Shown in pieces: positions 7,733 through 11,984 of a stretch of 11,984 bases of DNA. The DNA lies in contig CAJTSY010000118.1 in the NCBI GenBank assembly GCA_910578995.1, positions 1-11,984 of the forward strand, given 5' to 3'. The position numbers and the translations under genes are program-made. Position 1 is the first letter of the stretch, and each line of letters opens with the position of its first letter. The notes beneath the pieces were generated by a model. That model worked only from the letters and a program-made list of their open reading frames with translations. It searched no databases and was not told the DNA's origin. This DNA comes from an uncultured Acetatifactor sp. (lineage in GTDB: Bacteria; Bacillota; Clostridia; Lachnospirales; Lachnospiraceae).

Positions 7733-8269
7733 ATGAAAATATTACTCGTTCAGGGAAGCCCTCATAAAAAAGGTTCTTCCAATATGCTGGCAGAGCAATT
7801 TATGGAAGGTGCAAAAGCAGCAGGGCATATCGTTAGCATATTTGATGCCGCACATGCAAACCTCCATCCTTGCAATGGCTGTGAAGCCTGCGGAATGGCT
7901 GGGGACTGTGTACAGCATGACGATATGGAGAAAGCCCGGCAGTCTATTCTAAGTGCTGATATGATGGTATTTGTTACACCGATCTATTATTTTGGAATGT
8001 CGGCACAGCTTAAAATGTTCATTGACCGTTTTTACAGTTTCACAACCGAGTTATCTTCTAAGGGGATGAAAACAGCGCTGATTACAGCCGCATGGGATAC
8101 AGATGACGAGGCTGTTGCATATTTACGGGAGCATTATCAGAAGATATGCCGTTATATGCACTTTCAGGATCAGGGCATGATTTTGGGAACAGGCTGCGGA
8201 ACGCTGGATATGACACAGCACACAGTTTTTCCGAAGTGTGCCTATGAATTAGGAAAATCTATTTTATAA
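7733..8269 (+). CDS. Flavodoxin-fold oxidoreductase with iron-sulfur-type Cys motif (copy 2)
   Basis: A 178-residue flavodoxin-fold protein. The FMN-phosphate loop is LVQGSPHKKGSSNMLAEQF (residues 5-23), and VTPIYYFGMSAQLKMFIDRF is the flavin-contacting segment. Cysteines 47, 50, 53 and 59 form CNGCEACGMAGDC, that is CX2CX2CX5C, the compact spacing known from archaeal-type iron-sulfur flavoproteins. A 4Fe-4S cluster passing electrons to FMN is therefore plausible, though similar Cys-rich stretches also occur in flavodoxin-like reductases of Clostridia with no proven cluster. GAAGGAGGAACATAAGAAA sets the start at 7733. It is the last gene before the terminator at 8333-8366. Copy 1 (4608) has the same fold but an incomplete Cys set. 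Confidence 0.9.
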   Translation: MKILLVQGSPHKKGSSNMLAEQFMEGAKAAGHIVSIFDAAHANLHPCNGCEACGMAGDCVQHDDMEKARQSILSADMMVFVTPIYYFGMSAQLKMFIDRFYSFTTELSSKGMKTALITAAWDTDDEAVAYLREHYQKICRYMHFQDQGMILGTGCGTLDMTQHTVFPKCAYELGKSIL

Positions 8270-8312
8270 CAAGCGAATGTTTTATATACTTTGAACCCGA
8301 AATACTACAAAA

Positions 8313-8329
8313 GGCAAGGCAAACTTGCC
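8313..8329 (+). other. Hairpin immediately upstream of the terminator
   Basis: GGCAAG (8313-8318) and CTTGCC (8324-8329) form a perfect 6-bp stem around GCAAA. It lies 4 nt before the terminator stem. CAAGGCA (8315-8321) can instead pair with TGCCTTG (8343-8349) in the terminator loop, so an alternative fold exists. It may simply strengthen the 3' end of the transcript. Confidence 0.5.
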
Positions 8330-8332
8330 CGG

Positions 8333-8366
8333 AAGGTCAATCTGCCTTGTGTGGATTGGCCTTTTT
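8333..8366 (+). terminator. Rho-independent terminator closing the enzyme cluster
   Basis: AAGGTCAATC (8333-8342) pairs with GATTGGCCTT (8354-8363), ten pairs including one G-T, around an 11-nt loop. The T run continues to 8366. It sits about 65 nt after the stop of the last enzyme gene, marking the end of an approximately 6.6-kb transcription unit. Confidence 0.78.
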
Positions 8367-8407
8367 ACATTGCATTGTCGAAAACTGTCAAGAAATGGCA
8401 ATAAATT

Positions 8408-8428
8408 TTTTTGAGAAATTTTCAAAAA
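8408..8428. promoter_or_regulatory. AT-rich near-palindrome, possible operator
   Basis: TTTTTGA (8408-8414) and TCAAAAA (8422-8428) are perfect inverted arms around GAAATTT, giving a 21-bp near-palindrome about 90 nt upstream of the sigma-like gene at 8521. It could be an operator or an AT-rich protein-binding site for the promoter of that unit. I could not place a confident promoter: TTGTCG (8375-8380) with CAATAA 18 nt downstream is only a weak candidate. Confidence 0.35.
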
Positions 8429-8520
8429 TCTTTCCGGTTTGCCATGCCGGGATGTGTTCTGGTATTACGAGGAGGTGAAAAACCAGCCGCGCTCGAATCT
8501 GACAGAAGGGAGGAAGTGCC

Positions 8521-8943
8521 ATGCTATCTCCTTCAAACGAAGACCGTATTTGCGCTATGTTCGATTCCTTCTGCAAAACGGTGTCGCGCAACTTTGTCAG
8601 AAATTTAAACCGGGCCGAAGGCAACCGGGACAAGCATTTTTCCGACGAACCGGTAGACTATCTTCTGGAAACATTAGGCCGCAGGGATGAATACCCTTCC
8701 GAGTCTTTCGTGCTTTATGTGGGCGGAAGCTCCTGTGCGGTGGAGAGCGAAACTTTATATAAAGCACTGTTATCCCTGCCGGAGAGGCAGAGGAACGTCC
8801 TGCTCTTAGACTTTTGGGGCGACCTCTCCGACCGGGAAATCTCGGAAAAGATGGAGGTGACACCGCGCACTGTCTACAACCTGCGGCAGCGCGCATTTAG
8901 CAAAATTCGCGAGTCTTATGAAAAGCGGGGACGAGATCCATGA
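8521..8943 (+). CDS. Sigma-70-family sigma-factor-like protein of a mobile element
   Basis: A 140-residue protein. The C-terminal half is a clear sigma region 4: ALLSLPERQRNVLLLDFWGD (near residues 81-100) followed by SDREISEKMEVTPRTVYNLR and QRAFSKIRE, the helix-turn-helix that contacts the -35. The N-terminal part (EDRICAMFDSFCKTVSRNFV) resembles the short sigma-like proteins of Tn916-type conjugative elements, where a similar gene followed by a small HTH gene activates transfer functions. AGAAGGGAGGAAG just before the ATG at 8521 is a strong ribosome site. Another such site (GAGGAGGTGA, 8469-8478) lies 45 nt further upstream without a convincing gene of its own. Its 3' end overlaps the next gene by 26 nt. 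Confidence 0.87.
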   Translation: MLSPSNEDRICAMFDSFCKTVSRNFVRNLNRAEGNRDKHFSDEPVDYLLETLGRRDEYPSESFVLYVGGSSCAVESETLYKALLSLPERQRNVLLLDFWGDLSDREISEKMEVTPRTVYNLRQRAFSKIRESYEKRGRDP

Positions 8944-9160
8944 ATTAAACTATGAGCTAATCAAAAGAGCGGTTCACGGCGAGCCGGAGGCGTTAGAGGA
9001 AATTTTAAGGATATATGAGCCTTACCATGATTCCCTCGTGACTTCCGAGGTGGCGGGGGCCGACGGCAAAATCCACAGGGTAATTGACGAGGACAAGAAA
9101 ATTCAGGTACAAATGCACCTTGTGGACGTGATCCAGAAAAAATGGAGGGAACTGATATGA
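8918..9160 (+). CDS. Small helix-turn-helix protein, partner of the sigma-like factor
   Basis: An 80-residue protein. LNYELIKRAVHGEPEALEEI (near residues 10-29) followed by LRIYEPYHDSLV matches the small HTH_16-type proteins that follow sigma-like genes in Tn916-like elements, a family resembling sigma region 2 helices. The tail (IDEDKKIQVQMHLVDVIQKKW) fits the same pattern. The ATG at 8918 lies inside the end of the sigma gene with no strong ribosome site, so translation is probably coupled. Its TGA (9158-9160) overlaps the ATG of the DUF3825 gene (ATGA). It is likely a regulator or accessory factor of the sigma-like protein. Confidence 0.8.
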   Translation: MKSGDEIHELNYELIKRAVHGEPEALEEILRIYEPYHDSLVTSEVAGADGKIHRVIDEDKKIQVQMHLVDVIQKKWRELI

Positions 9161-9969
9161 ATTTACTGCCAGACCTGTTTTCCTTCGCCTATGTGCCGGG
9201 CTGGTACTGCCAGCTCGACGAGCTGGCGGGGCTGGCGCTCCCGGAGCCGTGGAGGTTTCGGAATCCAGACTACCATACGAAAAATCCAGATACTCCGATA
9301 TTAGAGCGATATATCCACTCGATATTCAAAAAACAAGTCATTGATTTTAACGAAGAACGGAACCCGGAGAAGGCGGCGGACTATCTCCATGTGGAGAATG
9401 AATTTGTCTGCTTCCATACGGGCCTGTACACGCGCCGGTACAAAGCGGTCTATGGCTGCTTTGACCGGAACAAGCGGCAGGCCAGTATGCTGGACTGGTA
9501 TTTCCGGGGCTTTTCGGACGAGCTTTCACCGTGGCTCAAATATATAAGTCCGCTCCCGAAAAAGCCCAGCTACTATATGGCGCAGTATGGCGTCAATTAC
9601 AACCCGGAGTGGCCGATACGGGTAAACATAGACCACATTTTGGGCGACGAGGAGAACCTTTCCCGCCTGCCCGCTTCCATCCGCGACGCGCAGAACCTGC
9701 CCCTGCTACTGGAAACGGCAGTTGAACTGGCGCGGCGGAAGGCGCTCATTGAACCGAGCATTGTGGTGCCGCAGGGCTACCAAGGAAGGGTGCAGTATCT
9801 TCTGCCGATCTGTCTGACCGATATGGAGAACCCCGACCTTGCTATGACCCTCACCATCATGGACGGGTATTATTTAGGCAATACCTGCCTGACGTTAGAA
9901 ATGGCGTACTTGAACGCCCGTCTGCTGGCGAGGCCGGTTGCTCCGTGGCTGGCGGAGCTTGTCATGTAG
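9157..9969 (+). CDS. DUF3825-domain protein
   Basis: A 270-residue soluble protein resembling DUF3825. Family-like signatures are YIHSIFKKQ (near 52-60), ENEFVCFHTGLYTRRYKAVY (near 81-100), and the C-terminal GRVQYLLPICLTDMENPDLA followed by GYYLGNTCLTLEMAYLNARL and LARPVAPWL. The last segment closely fits the family's 'TvLTLdMAYnNARLlarP' pattern as I recall it. Molecular function is not established; such genes occur in mobile and defence-rich contexts. The start at 9157 is preferred over 9142 because GGAGGG (9144-9149) is about 8 nt upstream and the ATG forms an ATGA overlap with the HTH gene stop. The sigma, HTH and DUF3825 genes are therefore one coupled unit. Confidence 0.8.
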   Translation: MNLLPDLFSFAYVPGWYCQLDELAGLALPEPWRFRNPDYHTKNPDTPILERYIHSIFKKQVIDFNEERNPEKAADYLHVENEFVCFHTGLYTRRYKAVYGCFDRNKRQASMLDWYFRGFSDELSPWLKYISPLPKKPSYYMAQYGVNYNPEWPIRVNIDHILGDEENLSRLPASIRDAQNLPLLLETAVELARRKALIEPSIVVPQGYQGRVQYLLPICLTDMENPDLAMTLTIMDGYYLGNTCLTLEMAYLNARLLARPVAPWLAELVM

Positions 9970-10041
9970 GAAAGCAATCATAGCAGGTCATATACTCTCC
10001 CGCGCCGGACAGCGGCGGCGACAGAAAGGGGCGTATATGAG

Positions 10042-10245
10042 ATGCGCAGGAAGAAGGAGGCGCAGACCAATGGGCTAAGGACAACCCTGCGGCCTGTCTG
10101 CTGCCCCGTATGCGGGCGGCGGATCATGGACGCAGTATCAGGTACAAAGACGCAGATGATTACCCCGAAGAAGGGCCGGTATCCCGATTTCATTATAAAG
10201 TGCGGGCACTGCGGCTCCGAGATCGGAGTGATGAAAACGGAATAG
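10042..10245 (+). CDS. Small zinc-ribbon protein
   Basis: A 67-residue basic protein. CCPVCGRR (Cys21 and Cys24) and KCGHCGSE (Cys54 and Cys57) form two CX2C knuckles about 30 residues apart, as in a zinc ribbon. The segment between (GTKTQMITPKKGRYPDFIIK) is rich in beta-type residues. Short proteins with this layout are common in Firmicutes conjugative elements and phages and are presumed nucleic-acid or protein binding. The ATG at 10042 is preceded by AAAGGGG at 11 nt. Another ATG at 10037 opens a 13-codon frame that ends immediately. The minus-strand frame covering this stretch has atypical content and is a shadow. Confidence 0.68.
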   Translation: MRRKKEAQTNGLRTTLRPVCCPVCGRRIMDAVSGTKTQMITPKKGRYPDFIIKCGHCGSEIGVMKTE

Positions 10246-10476
10246 AAAACCTTTGATCCGCTCCGAGCCAGCAGGCCGGGAGCTGACCGGAGATACCGCC
10301 ACGGCAATACGGCACGGCCCGCAGGGAATGTATGCGGGCCGGGGAAACGGCTGGCTAAACCGGGACAGGGATCACTCGTTTGTTTGAGCATGATGCAGGG
10401 AGGGGCGGTTTCATTCCGTAACTAAGGATCGGCCCTCCGATACGCCACTTTCATCTTGAAAAGTGGATATGACATT
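10246..10476 (+). other. Gene-free, hairpin-rich stretch upstream of the second sigma-like gene
   Basis: I find no convincing gene here. It holds a 9-bp GC hairpin (10315-10323 with 10333-10341), a GGAGGG/CCCTCC pair near 10399 and 10433, and a 7-bp hairpin CCACTTT/AAAGTGG (10445-10451 with 10460-10466), directly before the strong terminator at 10477. A tiny frame, MMQGGAVSFRN, starts at 10390 but lacks a ribosome site. The density of hairpins fits an untranslated leader or a small structured RNA. Confidence 0.4.
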
Positions 10477-10523
10477 GAGCCTGACAGGCGGCACTTTTGT
10501 GCTGCTTGTCAGGCTCTTTTTTT
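10477..10523 (+). terminator. Very strong rho-independent terminator, possibly an attenuator
   Basis: Positions 10477-10494 pair with 10499-10516 in an 18-bp stem (GAGCCTGACA with TGTCAGGCTC outside, GCAC/GTGC inside, two G-T pairs). The loop is TTTT and seven T follow (10517-10523). It stands only 54 nt upstream of the ATG at 10577 and so could act as an attenuator for that gene, or end transcription from the zinc-ribbon gene. Confidence 0.88.
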
Positions 10524-10576
10524 GTTTGCGGCGGTCAGGGTGCCGCCTGCCGGGCTCCGAAAGGAGAACGGCAAAA

Positions 10577-10969
10577 ATGAAAATCCGGTATGAGTTTGTA
10601 AATGGAGAGGTTTCGGAGATCGAGGTGGACGAGGGCCTCGGTGAATTGCTGGTGGATTTTGACCTGCAGCAGTACAACAACGACCATAAGGAAACCCGCC
10701 GCCATGTTTCCCTTGACGGCATGGATTACGAGGGGGAGCTGTTTACTTCGGCGGAGGACACGGAGCGGGAGCTGTTGCGCCGGGAGGATACGTCCCGGCG
10801 CATGGAGGCAATGGAGGCCCTTTCCCCTTCCCAGCGGGAGCTGTTGTTAAAAGTTTATTTTGAGGATCAGCGGATTGTGGATATTGCCCGTGCGGAGGGC
10901 GTTACAAAGCAGTCTGTTCATGAGCGGTTAAAACGGGCCATTCATAAATTGAAAAATTTTTTGAGATAG
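10577..10969 (+). CDS. Second sigma-70-region-4-like regulator
   Basis: A 130-residue protein. Residues 1-60 (MKIRYEFVNGEVSEIEVDEG, then LVDFDLQQYNNDHKETRR) form the N-terminal domain seen in small sigma-like proteins of Firmicutes elements. Residues 78-130 are a region-4 helix-turn-helix: ALSPSQRELLLKVYFEDQRI, then DIARAEGVTKQSVHERLKRA and IHKLKNF. AAAGGAG lies about 11 nt before the ATG at 10577. The frame is open upstream to 10463, but that extension runs through the terminator hairpin and codes for nothing recognisable. It lacks the regions 2 and 3 needed for a full sigma factor, so it may be an accessory activator. Confidence 0.82.
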   Translation: MKIRYEFVNGEVSEIEVDEGLGELLVDFDLQQYNNDHKETRRHVSLDGMDYEGELFTSAEDTERELLRREDTSRRMEAMEALSPSQRELLLKVYFEDQRIVDIARAEGVTKQSVHERLKRAIHKLKNFLR

Positions 10970-11003
10970 GCCCCTGACTTTTGCCTTTCCCGTGGCCGTA
11001 TAT

Positions 11004-11028
11004 TGAGGGCCAACGATACGCGCCCTCA
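11004..11028 (+). repeat. Inverted repeat in front of the small protein gene
   Basis: TGAGGGC (11004-11010) and GCCCTCA (11022-11028) are perfect 7-bp arms around an 11-nt loop, ending just before the purine-rich ribosome site AGAAAGAGGTGAAAGG. No T-tract follows, so it is not a terminator. It could be an operator or a 5' stabilising hairpin. Confidence 0.4.
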
Positions 11029-11047
11029 GAAAGAGGTGAAAGGCAAC

Positions 11048-11251
11048 ATGAAACATAACTTGAAGATCAGTCTTGCGCAGGGGCCGGATACGGGCGGCAT
11101 TGTCCGCTGTAAGACGGTATCCCTGCGGGAGCGGGTGTTTCGGAGGCTGTTCGGCGATACCCGCCGGATCACCATCATTGTACCCGGCGACAGCGTGCAG
11201 GCGCTGTCTTTGCAGGAAGTGCCGGAGGTGGGCGGCCATGACTACGCATGA
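11048..11251 (+). CDS. Small protein next to the helicase, function unknown
   Basis: A 67-residue protein: MKHNLKISLAQGPDTGGIVR, then CKTVSLRERVFRRLFGDTRR, then ITIIVPGDSVQALSLQEVPE. It looks like the small proteins found directly before SNF2-type helicase genes in Firmicutes mobile elements; that is recall, not a search. It is basic and mostly beta-type, with no membrane segment. GAGGTGAAAGG is about 5 nt before the ATG at 11048, and the same frame upstream to 11003 has no ribosome site. Its TGA (11249-11251) overlaps the helicase start at 11238 by 14 nt, so the two were translated together. Confidence 0.65.
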   Translation: MKHNLKISLAQGPDTGGIVRCKTVSLRERVFRRLFGDTRRITIIVPGDSVQALSLQEVPEVGGHDYA

Positions 11252-11945
11252 GGAACGCAGGCCCGCCCTGCCTATGCCGGTAAAGGCCACGCCTTACCGC
11301 CACCAGCAGGAAGCCTTTGGCTTTGTCTGTCGTTCCTTTGGTCTGCTGCCGGAACCGGAGGCCGGGCCTCCCGCCACGAAAAGCAGCGGCTGTGCGCTCC
11401 TTATGGAAATGGGAACCGGAAAGACCATCACCAGCATAGCGATCACCGGCGCACTGGCAAAGGCCGGGAGGATTGGCCGGGTGCTGATCGTGGCCCCGCT
11501 TTCCATCCTCGGCGTATAGGAGGCGGAATTTGCCCGCTTTGCGGATTTCCCCTATTTCCTCGCGGTGCTTTCTGGAACCGGCGCAAAGAAGCTGGATACT
11601 CTGCGGCACATGACCGGCGCGGCCCTGCAGGTGGCGGTGGTGAATTATGAGAGCGCATGGCGGATGGAAAAAGACCTGCTGGCATGGCGGCCCGGCCTCA
11701 TTATCGCCGACGAGGGCCACAAGATCAAGACCCACAATATCGCCGCCAGTAAGGCCATGCACCGGCTGGGGAGGGCGGCCAGCTATCGGCTTCTGCTTAC
11801 CGGCACTGTCATTACCAACAAGGCCATTGATGTGTTCAGCCAGTACAAGTTTACCAACCCGGCCATTTTCGGGCAGAGCTTTTACGCCTTCCGGAGCCGC
11901 TATTTTGACATGGTGGGCTATGGGAACCATTGTCAGCGCCAGTGA
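11238..11945 (+). pseudogene. SNF2-type DEAD/DEAH-box helicase, disrupted by an amber codon and an insertion
   Basis: The ATG at 11238 begins MTTHEERRPALPMPVKATPY. The N-terminal piece has 93 residues with a Q-like motif (PYRHQQEAF) and Walker A MEMGTGKT (56-63), and ends VAPLSILGV before TAG at 11517-11519. The same frame continues without interruption: LAVLSGTGAKK, VVNYESAW, Walker B-type ADEGH (codons 157-161), then LLLTGTVITNK and QSFYAFRSRYFDMVGYGNH. Relatives, as I recall them, have Trp at the amber position, so one change of TGG to TAG explains it. At 11930, right after the His codon, the helicase sequence stops and the end of an insertion sequence begins; the frame closes at TGA 11943-11945. 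The C-terminal helicase lobe is missing. Neighbouring genes use TAG as a normal stop, so recoding is unlikely. This copy should be non-functional. Confidence 0.85.
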
Positions 11946-11984
11946 TAAAATGTAAGAAAACGCCGAGGAAAAAATGTAATTAAG
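11931..11984. mobile_element. End of an insertion sequence, probably IS21-type, running out of the window
   Basis: The sequence from TGTCAGCGCC at 11931 has no relation to the helicase it interrupts. It begins TG and contains AAAATGTAA twice (11947-11955 and 11971-11979), with start-to-start spacing of 24. Multiple short terminal repeats plus a TG end are typical of IS21-family elements. No transposase gene is visible in the 54 bases present, so the family is inferred and the target duplication cannot be checked. Confidence 0.6.

Noticed and set aside
8439..8690. Plus-strand frame of 83 residues overlapping the start of the sigma-like gene
   Set aside because: It overlaps recognisable sigma-like coding sequence in another frame and resembles no family; the strong ribosome site inside it is recorded as a finding instead.
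9978..10391. Minus-strand frame of 137 residues opposite the zinc-ribbon gene
   Set aside because: It runs across the plus-strand zinc-ribbon gene and the hairpin-rich stretch, has no recognisable motif and has an implausible Pro/Arg/Ser composition; the plus-strand zinc-ribbon frame explains the region better.
10463..10576. N-terminal extension of the second sigma-like protein
   Set aside because: The extension would be encoded by the terminator hairpin and its T-tract, and a better ribosome site precedes the ATG at 10577.
11175..11930. Long minus-strand frame of 251 residues opposite the helicase
   Set aside because: The plus strand encodes ordered helicase motifs over the same bases; the minus frame is a GC-rich shadow with no family resemblance.

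Overview
The window looks like accessory DNA of a gut-type Clostridia (Lachnospiraceae- or Ruminococcaceae-like Firmicute). Evidence is the strong AGGAGG-type ribosome binding sites, clostridial-style redox proteins, and small regulators and a SNF2-type helicase of the kind carried by Firmicutes conjugative elements and prophages. I see no rRNA, tRNA or CRISPR array. No integrase, relaxase or attachment site is visible, so the type of element is inferred from gene families.

Layout: (1) 1-614, minus strand, the 5' part of an element-associated protein with an Ala/Lys/Glu-rich linker, cut by the window edge. (2) 790-1686, minus strand, a LysR-type regulator with its own terminator (741-773) and a near-consensus promoter (1727-1756). 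(3) 1803-8269, plus strand, a tight eight-gene cluster: aldo/keto reductase, DUF362 lipoprotein, ArsP_1-type permease, flavodoxin-fold reductase, atypical short-chain dehydrogenase, MATE exporter, nitroreductase, and a second flavodoxin-fold protein with an iron-sulfur-type cysteine motif. It closes with a rho-independent terminator at 8333-8366. A T-N11-A dyad (1738-1751) between the LysR gene and the cluster is the likely operator. (4) 8521-9969, plus strand, a coupled trio: sigma-70-like factor, small helix-turn-helix protein, DUF3825 protein. (5) 10042-11251, a zinc-ribbon protein, a hairpin-rich untranslated stretch ending in a very strong terminator, a second sigma-like protein and a small conserved-looking protein. 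(6) 11238-11945, a SNF2-type helicase broken twice: by an in-frame amber codon (11517-11519) and by the end of what appears to be an IS21-type insertion sequence starting at 11931.

The most interesting unit is the LysR-controlled cluster. It combines five or six predicted NAD(P)H/flavin redox enzymes, two exporters and a surface lipoprotein, and sits between element-type genes like a cargo module. The simplest reading is an inducible system that reduces and exports a toxic compound (quinone, nitroaromatic, electrophile or organometalloid). The substrate cannot be read from sequence. The flanking helicase is dead in this copy, so the element may be decaying while the cargo remains intact.
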